A stretch of 6,444 nt of DNA from Acinetobacter sp. XH1741 (GCF_041021895.1 NZ_CP157430.1:1-6444), one strand, 5' to 3'. Positions 1 to 5,199 are shown, counted from the first letter of the stretch. The notes: generated by a model not told the origin, from the letters alone. Made by a program: numbers and translations.

Positions 1-50
1 TATGACATAATAGTTGTAAATTTACTTATGTTTGAGTTTACCTATTCCAA
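1..50. repeat. 178-bp direct repeat, copy A, right part
   Basis: These 50 bases are identical to 2050-2099. Joined to 6317-6444 they form copy A of a 178-bp direct repeat whose copy B is 1922-2099. Identity stops after base 50: the next base is T here and A at 2100. The segment contains the last codons and stop of the minus-strand gene that is intact at 2071-2277, a 10-bp palindrome GTAAATTTAC (16-25) and the motif TTTGAGTTTA (31-40). The A at base 50 is also the first base of the gloB start codon. Confidence 0.95.
22..50 (-). pseudogene. 3' remnant of the small membrane protein gene (copy at 2071-2277)
   Basis: Read on the minus strand, this stretch encodes the same last residues (GIGKLKHK) and stop codon as the intact gene at 2071-2277. 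It is cut off at base 50, where the repeat ends and foreign cargo begins. It is a by-product of the 178-bp duplication and is not expected to make a product. It shows that the duplicated unit reached into the coding end of that gene. Confidence 0.8.
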
Positions 51-880
51 TGAAGCACGTCCACATCCAACCAATCCTCGCATTCAAGGACAACTATATC
101 TGGATGATTCACGACGACCAGCGAGCTGTGGTTGTCGACCCCGGTCAGTCCGAGCCGGTTATCAATGCACTCAGGGAACAGAGGCTGGAACTGCACGCCA
201 TAGTGCTGACGCATCTTCACTATGACCACAATCTGGGCGTACCCGGTTTGCTTAGCCATTGGAAGGTTCCGGTATATGGCCCGGAGTTGAACGATCACGA
301 CAGGGTATCCCATCCTCCGTTTCCGAAGCCCGGTACCGTGCCGCTGGATTGCGTTAGTTGTGTGGTTGGCGAAGGCGATACCGTTGATCTGGATGTGCTC
401 GACGTGCAATTGAAAGTGCTGGCTGTGCCGGGGCACACCAAGGGTCATTTAGCCTTTCTGGATGAGACTCGTGGATGGCTGTTTACGGGTGACACGCTGT
501 TTGGCGGTGGTTGCGGGAAAATGTTTGGCGAGTCAATGCAAGCCATGCGCCGTTCCCTGGATCGCTTGGCGGATCTTCCAGGACAGACGCTGGTTTTTTG
601 TGCCCACGAATACACCCTGGACAACCTGAAGTTTGCACTTGAGGTAGAGCCGTCTAACCCGGATTTGCAGGAGCGGTTTCGGGTAGATGCACACAATCGT
701 AGCCTTGGGCAACCCACCTTGCCATCAACCATCGCGATGGAGCGCGCTACCAATCCCTTTTTGAGGGTAATGGAGCCGGAGGTGGTAGCGACATTGAATG
801 TAAGAAGGGGCGCAACTGCTTCCACGCGAGACACAAACTTTGAGGCATTGCGTTTGTGGAAGAATCAGTTCAAGTTATGA
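50..880 (+). CDS. gloB: Hydroxyacylglutathione hydrolase (glyoxalase II)
   Basis: Glyoxalase II hydrolyses S-D-lactoylglutathione to D-lactate and glutathione, the second step of methylglyoxal detoxification in the cytoplasm. The 276-residue product is slightly longer than the usual 250-260. It has the binuclear-metal set of the metallo-beta-lactamase fold: THLHYDH (H55, H57, D59, H60), H129 in GHTKGH, D148 in TGDTLF and H186 in CAHEYT. GGGCGKMF (152-159) is the glutathione-contact loop, and the C-terminal domain has the family's NPFLR (235-239) and LRLWKNQF (267-274). The usual middle His of THHHxDH is Leu56, which is not a metal ligand. I chose ATG at base 50 because homologous sequence starts at MKHVHIQPILAFKDNY; a TTG in frame at 32 adds six unrelated residues. 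No Shine-Dalgarno is visible, and the start codon lies exactly at the repeat/cargo junction. The regulator follows 28 bases downstream. Confidence 0.93.
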   Translation: MKHVHIQPILAFKDNYIWMIHDDQRAVVVDPGQSEPVINALREQRLELHAIVLTHLHYDHNLGVPGLLSHWKVPVYGPELNDHDRVSHPPFPKPGTVPLDCVSCVVGEGDTVDLDVLDVQLKVLAVPGHTKGHLAFLDETRGWLFTGDTLFGGGCGKMFGESMQAMRRSLDRLADLPGQTLVFCAHEYTLDNLKFALEVEPSNPDLQERFRVDAHNRSLGQPTLPSTIAMERATNPFLRVMEPEVVATLNVRRGATASTRDTNFEALRLWKNQFKL

Positions 881-1921
881 GACCGATATGTTTGCCAACC
901 TTTAAGTCATGCAAGTCAATGTCTTAGCTTTGGAGGGGGTCTTCGACACGGGACTTTCCATTGTCCTGGATGCGCTGACCACCGCGAATGAGTTGTTGGA
1001 GATGCAGCGCAGCACGGTTCCTCGGTGGAATGTTTCGGTCGTGGGCGTAAGGCGTCGAGTTGCCACTGCCCAGCAAATGGTCATTCCTGCAGTGCGTGCT
1101 CATGAGTGTCCAAAGCCGGATTTGGTCATCGTGCCTGCCATTGGGTACAAGATGCCTGATGCATTGATCAATGCGCTGGACAGGCCTGATGTGGCCGATG
1201 CCGCTGCCGTATTGCGTGGTTGGTCGGACGATGGAGCTCAAATCGCAGCGGCTTGCATTGGCACGTTTGTCCTGGCTCAAAGCGGTCTTCTGGACGGTCA
1301 AGAAGCGACAACCACTTGGTGGCTAACTTCTCTTTTTCGTCAGCGATACCCTGCCGTGCGACTGAACACAAGTCATATGGTGGTTCATTCAGGCCAGTTC
1401 GTGACGGCAGGTGCGGCCCTCAGCCACGTTGACATGATGCTGTCCCTCATACGGCAGACAAGTCCAGAGCTCGCCGGACTGGTCGCCAAGTATCTGGTTG
1501 TGGATTCTCGGCCTTCACAGTCGGCCTATATTATCTCGGATCACCTGGCGCATACAGATCCTCTCGTGGAAAAGTTTGATCGTTGGGTACGGACCAATCT
1601 GACGCAGGGGTTCAATCTGGACGCTGCTGCTGATGCTCTTGCGACCAGCAAGCGCACCTTGGCAAGGCGGCTGCATGACGTACTTGGCAAAACGCCAGTC
1701 GCGTATGTACAAGACCTGCGAATTGAACAGGCGGTCCATCTGCTTAAAACCAGCAATCACAACCTCGACCGGATCGCGGAAATGGTTGGCTACTCCGATG
1801 GTGTGACATTGCGCACCTTATTGCGTAGAAAACTGGGTAAAGGAACTCGAGCCATCAGAGATTCGAGTTGAACATGAAGCCACAGAAACTTGCGTATGGA
1901 TTCGGACACTAACGGCTGCTT
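51..1921. mobile_element. GC-rich cargo segment between 178-bp direct repeats
   Basis: This 1,871-bp block is visibly richer in G+C and uses different codons from the AT-rich plasmid around it. It contains gloB and a GlxA-type regulator and nothing else: no transposase, recombinase, IS terminal repeats or integron attC-like end could be seen. It sits between two identical 178-bp direct repeats, far longer than any usual transposition target duplication. Inference: it entered as a circle (cargo plus one repeat copy, 2,049 bp) by one crossover within the repeat, or by site-specific recombination inside it. The donor is unknown; composition suggests a higher-GC gammaproteobacterium. Confidence 0.7.
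909..1871 (+). CDS. GlxA-family transcriptional regulator (DJ-1/PfpI-like plus AraC HTH)
   Basis: A 320-residue cytoplasmic DNA-binding regulator. Residues 1 to about 175 resemble the DJ-1/PfpI (class I glutamine amidotransferase-like) domain of GlxA regulators, with C116 in AACIGTF at the nucleophile-elbow position followed by LAQSGLLDG (122-130) and FRQRYPAVRL (143-152). Residues about 222-315 are an AraC-type double helix-turn-helix: the first around LDAAADALATSKRTLARRL (237-255), the second around DRIAEMVGYSDG (287-298). The second recognition helix (TLRTLLRRKLG) departs from the usual FxRxFRRxxG form. The length is typical of the family. The gene lies 28 bases after gloB on the same strand, so co-transcription is likely. 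Regulation of gloB or of an aldehyde or glutathione response is an inference from position only; the ligand is unknown. No clear ribosome binding site precedes the ATG. Confidence 0.88.
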   Translation: MQVNVLALEGVFDTGLSIVLDALTTANELLEMQRSTVPRWNVSVVGVRRRVATAQQMVIPAVRAHECPKPDLVIVPAIGYKMPDALINALDRPDVADAAAVLRGWSDDGAQIAAACIGTFVLAQSGLLDGQEATTTWWLTSLFRQRYPAVRLNTSHMVVHSGQFVTAGAALSHVDMMLSLIRQTSPELAGLVAKYLVVDSRPSQSAYIISDHLAHTDPLVEKFDRWVRTNLTQGFNLDAAADALATSKRTLARRLHDVLGKTPVAYVQDLRIEQAVHLLKTSNHNLDRIAEMVGYSDGVTLRTLLRRKLGKGTRAIRDSS

Positions 1922-1946
1922 ATGTCTTTGCACATTAAAGACTTAA
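1922..1946 (+). pseudogene. 3' remnant of the 135-residue gene (intact at 5934-6341)
   Basis: These bases duplicate the last codons and stop (CLCTLKT, TAA) of the gene at 5934-6341, placed just after the cargo. The preceding base differs (T1921 against G6316) and the rest of the gene is absent. It marks the left edge of the duplicated unit and should not be expressed as a protein. Confidence 0.8.
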
Positions 1947-2008
1947 ACTGATGAATCATAAAATCAATAACTTACATTAGGTATGATTCAGTAAATTTAC
2001 ATTATAGT

Positions 2009-2036
2009 TCTAAACTCAATGAACTTTGAGTTTAGA
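2009..2036. repeat. 11-bp-stem hairpin inside repeat copy B
   Basis: Arms TCTAAACTCAA (2009-2019) and TTGAGTTTAGA (2026-2036) pair perfectly around the 6-base loop TGAACT. It lies between the 3' ends of two convergent genes in the reconstructed ancestral plasmid, so it could act as a bidirectional terminator. No T-run follows it, however, and it could equally be a recombination or protein-binding site. Confidence 0.55.
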
Positions 2037-2057
2037 TAACCAATCCATTTATGACAT

Positions 2058-2085
2058 AATAGTTGTAAATTTACTTATGTTTGAG
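2058..2085. other. Weak dif-like (XerC/XerD) candidate site; second copy at 9-36
   Basis: Two 11-base half-sites, AATAGTTGTAA (2058-2068) and TTATGTTTGAG (2075-2085), are separated by the 6-base spacer ATTTAC, which is the spacing of dif and plasmid pdif sites. The right half shares its first seven bases with the common XerD half-site TTATGTTAAAT. The left half matches the XerC half poorly. The same 28 bases recur at 9-36. This is only a candidate: the match is partial and the region is AT-rich. Confidence 0.22.
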
Positions 2086-2277
2086 TTTACCTATTCCAAA
2101 TATCCAATAAGTAAATAAAACGGTGATTGCAAGTGATATAAAAATGACTATTGGGGATGGTACTTGCATTGGACTCAACCAAAATCCAAATAAAATACAT
2201 GCAACAAATGCACTGCTACAAAGAAACAACTTAAAAAATACCACAAGTATTGAATCTGATTTTTTCGTAATATTCAT
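2071..2277 (-). CDS. Small two-helix membrane protein, function unknown
   Basis: A 68-residue protein I do not recognise. After a short polar N-terminus (MNITKKSDS) it is almost wholly hydrophobic, with two likely transmembrane helices at about residues 10-31 and 41-59 and a basic tail (GIGKLKHK). The ATG is supported by a good ribosome binding site on the minus strand (GAGGAAG five bases upstream). The last eight codons and the stop lie inside repeat copy B, and a truncated duplicate of that end is at 22-50. It is bracketed by inverted motif pairs (2060-2069 with 2296-2305; 2007-2016 with 2315-2324). Without the cargo it would face the 135-residue gene tail to tail. Confidence 0.7.
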   Translation of the reverse strand: MNITKKSDSILVVFFKLFLCSSAFVACILFGFWLSPMQVPSPIVIFISLAITVLFTYWIFGIGKLKHK

Positions 2278-2348
2278 TCAAACTTCCTCTTTGAGTTTAC
2301 AACTATATTGTTAAAGTTTAGAACATTAATGTCATTTTTGAGACTTTA

Positions 2349-2474
2349 ATGGTCAGTCACAGTAGATTAACTTTTGAAGGTTTTTCTTTTGAGAATAACT
2401 TTTATCAAGGTAAAAATGCCTTAATTGCTATAGCTCAATATTCAGCTGATAAACAACAAGAATCATGGAATTAA
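2349..2474 (+). CDS. Possible 41-codon small protein or gene fragment
   Basis: ATG at 2349 opens a 41-codon frame ending with TAA at 2472-2474. The product begins MVSHSRLTFEGFSFENNFYQ and continues with a mixed hydrophobic and polar composition that reads like a soluble protein rather than noise. No good ribosome binding site precedes the ATG, and I do not recognise the sequence, so it may be the surviving piece of a longer gene. It converges on mobC with a stem-loop between them. Confidence 0.35.
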   Translation: MVSHSRLTFEGFSFENNFYQGKNALIAIAQYSADKQQESWN

Positions 2475-2478
2475 TTTA

Positions 2479-2504
2479 ATGAGTAAGTTTAAAAGCTTGC
2501 TCAT
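2479..2504. terminator. Stem-loop between convergent small ORF and mobC
   Basis: Arms ATGAGTAAG (2479-2487) and CTTGCTCAT (2496-2504) form a 9-bp stem with one G-U pair around an 8-base loop. A T-rich tract follows on the plus strand. It sits directly after the mobC stop codon in the mobC direction, so it is a plausible intrinsic terminator, probably usable in both directions. Confidence 0.45.
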
Positions 2505-2509
2505 ATTAT

Positions 2510-2920
2510 TTACTTTTTAGACCGTTGATTAAGCTCTTGTTGTCCTAATTCCTTCCAAATCTGCCATTTCATATCATTGGGATCAATTTCAGCCGTTTTC
2601 AGTAATACGCCAAGTAATTCTGCTGGGTCACGCTGATCTAGGTTAGCAATTTCAAAAAGTGCGCCTAATTGAATGAGATGACGTGTACGAGCTTTGCGTT
2701 CAGCTTCCTTTTCTGCATTCAATAATTTTCTAACTGCAACTTTTTGCTTATTTGCTCGATCTATGGCTTTTTCAGCTTTGATCAAGGCATTGATCTTTTT
2801 CTCTTGGTCGGGTGTTCTGTACTGAATTTTGGATAGTTCAAGTAAAAGTTTTTGAGCATCACTAGGATTCTTTAAAGCAGAAATGTAGGTGATTTTTTCA
2901 GATAGCCATTCATTATTCAT
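2510..2920 (-). CDS. mobC: Mobilization accessory protein MobC (TraD-type relaxosome protein)
   Basis: A 136-residue cytoplasmic protein of the MobC/TraD mobilization family, whose members bind at oriT and help the relaxase open the nick region. The family signature is visible at residues 76-106, with RKARTRHLIQLGALFE (76-91) followed by DPAELLGVLL. The first 75 residues are helical and highly charged, probably a coiled coil. ATG at 2920 is preferred because AAGGA lies seven bases upstream on the minus strand; a TTG in frame at 2926 is too close to that site. The gene diverges from mobA with oriT between them, the same arrangement as in RSF1010. Transcription probably starts within 2921-3060, close enough for MobC/MobA binding at oriT to repress it, as known for RSF1010. 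Confidence 0.85.
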   Translation of the reverse strand: MNNEWLSEKITYISALKNPSDAQKLLLELSKIQYRTPDQEKKINALIKAEKAIDRANKQKVAVRKLLNAEKEAERKARTRHLIQLGALFEIANLDQRDPAELLGVLLKTAEIDPNDMKWQIWKELGQQELNQRSKK

Positions 2921-3045
2921 ATTCAATTCCTTAATTCAGATACCGCAAAAGCACAGGCTCAATTCTCAAAGAACGATAACAAAATAATTACGTCCAATGT
3001 CCGCAATTTTGTTAAAGTTCGTTCTAGAGAAGTTCGCCTGTACTT

Positions 3046-3063
3046 CCATCAAAAATTTGATGG
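3046..3063. repeat. 8-bp-stem hairpin next to oriT
   Basis: CCATCAAA (3046-3053) and TTTGATGG (3056-3063) are perfect inverted arms separated by two A residues. They abut the outer arm of the oriT inverted repeat. The site may bind MobC or lie in the leader of mobC; no function is proved by sequence alone. The stretch 2921-3045 otherwise holds only short repeats (AGTTCG twice) and no gene. Confidence 0.5.
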
Positions 3064-3125
3064 CGCGCTTAGACGTTTCTCAATTTCATTGAGAAACCTA
3101 AGCACGTTAGGGACTTCATCCCTAA
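3064..3125. other. Origin of transfer (oriT), RSF1010/MobQ-like
   Basis: A perfect 10-bp inverted repeat (GTTTCTCAAT 3075-3084, ATTGAGAAAC 3088-3097, loop TTC) is enclosed by imperfect outer arms CGCGCTTAG (3064-3072) and CTAAGCACG (3098-3106). In RSF1010 the oriT also has a GTTTCTC/GAGAAAC inverted repeat followed by TAAGTGCG and the nick. Here TAAGCACG (3099-3106) sits at the corresponding place, so the nick is predicted after G3106 on the plus strand. A second stem-loop TTAGGGA/TCCCTAA (3107-3113, 3119-3125) follows at once. The position between divergent mobC and mobA also agrees. Confidence 0.82.
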
Positions 3126-3134
3126 AACCCTGAA

Positions 3135-3179
3135 ACTTCTTTTTTTCGTTCAATTGAAAATTGAATGAAAAAAAGAAGT
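3135..3179. promoter_or_regulatory. Near-perfect 21-bp-stem hairpin upstream of the mob operon
   Basis: Arms 3135-3155 and 3159-3179 pair along 21 bases with one G-T pair, around the loop GAA. The outer part contains T7 on one side and A7 on the other. It ends ten bases before the ribosome binding site of the 51-residue gene and covers an upstream in-frame ATG (3165). It could be a transcription attenuator, a mRNA structure controlling the mob operon, or part of the transfer origin (a single-strand hairpin). Confidence 0.55.
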
Positions 3180-3200
3180 ACCAAAGCTAGGAGCAACAGC

Positions 3201-3356
3201 ATGCAACTAAAACAGGTATTGGGAAGAATCAAAGATATTACTTTTGGCGTGATCGCAGCACCGCTAATCATCATCATTATGATGTGGGCTTCGATACTTG
3301 ATCAAAGGGCGTTTAAGAAAGAGCGCAACCGAAAAAAGGAACAGGATAAAACCTAA
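3201..3356 (+). CDS. Small membrane protein of the mobilization operon
   Basis: A 51-residue protein with one strong transmembrane helix (about residues 13-33, rich in Ile, Met and Leu) and a very basic C-terminus (KKERNRKKEQDKT). I chose ATG 3201 because AGGAG lies seven bases before it. An in-frame ATG at 3165 would add 12 basic residues, but it lies inside the 21-bp hairpin and lacks a ribosome binding site. Its stop overlaps the mobA start by one base (TAATG), implying translational coupling. I do not recognise the family; position suggests a helper that keeps the relaxosome near the membrane, which is inference. Confidence 0.65.
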   Translation: MQLKQVLGRIKDITFGVIAAPLIIIIMMWASILDQRAFKKERNRKKEQDKT

Positions 3357-4285
3357 TGGCGATTGCTCGTTTAAGTGTCAAAGTCGGTAAGGCAGGTAAA
3401 GCAGCACCGCATGCCGAATATATTGATCGGGATGAAGAAAAGAAGCTGAAACAGGAACAGGCAGAAACTGATCTTGAACATAGTGCCTATGGGAATATGC
3501 CGAAATGGGCTGAACATAATCCGATTACCTTTTGGCAGTCTGCCGACCTTTACGAGCGTAAAAACGGCAGTACTTATCGAGAATATGAAATTGCCCTACC
3601 TAGAGAGATGAATGCCGAGCAACGCCTAGAACTGGTTGAGGACTTCATTCGGTCCGAGATCGGCTCAAAATATCCGTATCAGTTTGCGATTCATAACCCT
3701 AAAGCAATGGACGGCAATGATCAGCCTCACGTTCACCTCATGTTTAATGAACGTCTGCAAGATGGAATCGAGCGAGATCCAGAGCAATATTTCAAACGCT
3801 ATAACAGCAAAAATCCTGAACGTGGCGGAGCTAAAAAAGACAATACAGGCAAGAGTTACCAGGAACGAAAAATTGATATTAAAGACCTACGCCAAAGATG
3901 GGCAGATTTATGCAACAGCCATTTAGAAAAGCATCAAATTGATAGCCGTATTGATATGCGAAGCTACAAAGAGCAAGGCATAGAGAAAGAACCTGAAAAA
4001 AAACTATTACCAAGCCAAGCCAAAGACCCTGAAATCAGGGAAGCCCTGAAACAGTCACGCACAGCCTATAAAGAACTTGAGCGGCTAGATTTAGGCGACC
4101 CGAAAAAAGACCTCAAAGACCTCAAAGACAGTCCAATTTCAGACAAAGAAATTAAACAGGGCATTGAGAGCTTTAAGGCTGATTTTGATAGCTTCAAACA
4201 GCTTGCTTTGGAACAGTACAAGCAACAGCAGAAATTAGAACGAGAGCAACAGAAAACAATGAAGTTTAGAGGGATGAGCCGATGA
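3356..4285 (+). CDS. mobA: MobQ-type relaxase MobA (MobA/MobL), minimal form
   Basis: The relaxase nicks oriT on one strand, stays covalently bound through a tyrosine and pilots the strand into the recipient. Residues 1 to about 210 closely resemble the RSF1010 MobA relaxase domain: MAIARLSVKV start, catalytic Tyr22 in HAEYI (Tyr25 in RSF1010 MobA), DLYERKNGSTYREYEIALP (64-82), the metal-binding histidines H113, H125 and H127 (AIHN, then QPHVHLMFNER), and DGIERDPEQYFKRYN (136-150). The 309-residue length lacks the primase domain fused to RSF1010 MobA. The C-terminus (about 225-300) is a charged helical tail, probably coiled coil. It overlaps its upstream neighbour by one base and its downstream neighbour by four (ATGA), so the three form an operon. 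The protein acts at the oriT at 3064-3125 with MobC. Confidence 0.94.
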   Translation: MAIARLSVKVGKAGKAAPHAEYIDRDEEKKLKQEQAETDLEHSAYGNMPKWAEHNPITFWQSADLYERKNGSTYREYEIALPREMNAEQRLELVEDFIRSEIGSKYPYQFAIHNPKAMDGNDQPHVHLMFNERLQDGIERDPEQYFKRYNSKNPERGGAKKDNTGKSYQERKIDIKDLRQRWADLCNSHLEKHQIDSRIDMRSYKEQGIEKEPEKKLLPSQAKDPEIREALKQSRTAYKELERLDLGDPKKDLKDLKDSPISDKEIKQGIESFKADFDSFKQLALEQYKQQQKLEREQQKTMKFRGMSR

Positions 4286-4782
4286 CACCTGAGGAAAAAA
4301 AGTTATATGCACTGATGGCAGTGGCAGAACAACAGCAGAACCTAGTCAATCAGGCCGTTAAAGAGCTTCAAATCACCGAAGAACGCATTCAGAAGGTCAT
4401 TGCAGGGCAAACCCATAGCACCGTATCAAAATCGCTAAATACGGGCTTACAAGAGGGCACAGCAGAGCTTATAAAGACCGCCAAAGCACTTGGACGTTTA
4501 AAAAACTCGATTGAATCAGCCAGTGATCAATTTTCATGGAAGCTCATTGTCATTGTTCTAGGCATTTTTGCCATTCTGATGCTTGGTATCATTTGGTTAT
4601 TCAGTGTTTATATCAAACCATTGGAAAATATTTCTAAGATCGAAAGTTTAAGGGAAGCTGGTATTCAGTTAGATATTCAAAGTTGTAGGGTTGGAGAAGA
4701 ATCTAAGCCTTGTGTGAGAGTGATGAAAGACCAATGCAACTACTCAAAAAATCATGACTTATGTGTGATAGATCCTAAATAG
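4282..4782 (+). CDS. MobB-like membrane-anchored mobilization protein
   Basis: A 166-residue protein in three parts. Residues 1-85 are hydrophilic and helical, probably a coiled coil (MTPEEKKLYALMAV, then Q/E-rich). Residues 87-110 are a single transmembrane helix. Residues 111-166 are a short domain with four cysteines (135, 144, 152, 161; spacing CX8CX7CX8C). If the long N-terminal part is cytoplasmic, the cysteines face the periplasm and could form disulfides. The gene overlaps mobA by four bases and has a GAGGGA ribosome binding site. RSF1010 MobB is also a membrane protein encoded with MobA and aids contact with the type IV coupling system, so a similar role is inferred. The sequence itself is not a clear match to RSF1010 MobB. 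Confidence 0.62.
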   Translation: MTPEEKKLYALMAVAEQQQNLVNQAVKELQITEERIQKVIAGQTHSTVSKSLNTGLQEGTAELIKTAKALGRLKNSIESASDQFSWKLIVIVLGIFAILMLGIIWLFSVYIKPLENISKIESLREAGIQLDIQSCRVGEESKPCVRVMKDQCNYSKNHDLCVIDPK

Positions 4783-4864
4783 GTAATAATTATAATATGC
4801 TATAAAATTATTGTTTCTAGTATTATTATATTTTTGATTATTAAAAATAAATTAGAGGAAAGAA

Positions 4865-5098
4865 ATGAGTTGGCAAGAAAAAATAAACTTATCTAATGAT
4901 GACAAAATTGTTTGTTCTCGTATGAAAACAAAAGGTCATTTAGGACAAACAGAAATAACTCCTTTCAGTATTTTGAATGATAATGAAGAAGTCATTGGGC
5001 ATGGTGAATATACCGAACACACAAATGTCCGTGGGCTAAGCACATCACATGTATTGGAATATATTTTAAATGGACAAAAAAGCTGTGAAAGATGGTAG
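4865..5098 (+). CDS. Hypothetical 77-residue soluble protein
   Basis: I do not recognise this 77-residue protein. It is hydrophilic, with no membrane helix or signal peptide; notable stretches are KIVCSRMKTKGHLGQTEITP (14-33), GHGEYTEHT (45-53) and a C-terminus ending SCERW. A strong ribosome binding site (AGAGGAAAG) precedes the ATG by two to five bases. It follows the mob operon after an AT-rich 82-base gap, which contains TATAAT at 4791-4796 as a possible -10 element without a clear -35. A strong stem-loop terminator lies 44 bases after its stop, so it is probably its own transcription unit. The backbone location next to the presumed origin leaves a copy-control or stability role open, with no direct evidence. 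Confidence 0.6.
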   Translation: MSWQEKINLSNDDKIVCSRMKTKGHLGQTEITPFSILNDNEEVIGHGEYTEHTNVRGLSTSHVLEYILNGQKSCERW

Positions 5099-5141
5099 TT
5101 ATATAAGCTTAAATAAGTAAAATTAATGAGAAATTAAAGAA

Positions 5142-5175
5142 AAAGCCCATTCAGTATTGAAACTAAATGGGCTTT
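5142..5175. terminator. Bidirectional intrinsic terminator
   Basis: AAAGCCCATT (5142-5151) and AATGGGCTTT (5166-5175) form a 10-bp perfect stem, extended past one C/A mismatch by AGT/ACT around the loop ATTGAA. The plus strand continues with TCGCTTTATATT. On the minus strand the stem is followed by a longer T-rich run. It would end transcription from 4865-5098 and insulate the region from 5176 on. Confidence 0.8.
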
Positions 5176-5199
5176 CGCTTTATATTCAGCGGTACGCAG

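Larger units (their letters stand above)
1922..2099. repeat. 178-bp direct repeat, copy B
   Basis: Identical, base for base as far as I can read, to 6317-6444 followed by 1-50. Left limit: T1921 against G6316. Right limit: A2100 against T51. It carries the last codons of the 135-residue gene (1922-1946), a stem-loop at 1924-1942, two copies of the palindrome GTAAATTTAC (1991-2000, 2065-2074), a 9-bp inverted pair TGAATCATA/TATGATTCA (1952-1960, 1982-1990), an 11-bp stem-loop at 2009-2036 and two copies of TTTGAGTTTA (2025-2034, 2080-2089). The original backbone therefore had one copy of this intergenic region between two convergent genes. Confidence 0.95.

Noticed and set aside
38..448. Long minus-strand open frame opposite gloB (also 445-834)
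   Set aside because: Shadows of gloB. They lack ribosome binding sites and recognisable motifs, while the plus strand has all glyoxalase II residues.
924..1371. Minus-strand open frames opposite the regulator
   Set aside because: Shadows of a GC-rich gene with clear DJ-1/AraC domains on the plus strand.
1880..1921. Integron attC or IS end at the right end of the cargo
   Set aside because: No attC core pair (RYYYAAC/GTTRRRY) framing a folded site, and no terminal inverted repeat shared with the left end at base 51.
1922..2099. Classical transposition target-site duplication
   Set aside because: 178 bp is far too long for known transposase duplications and there is no transposase; recombination between repeats explains it better.
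2071..2474. Toxin-antitoxin pair (small membrane protein plus small ORF)
   Set aside because: The two frames diverge, neither resembles a known toxin or antitoxin, and the small ORF has no good initiation signal.
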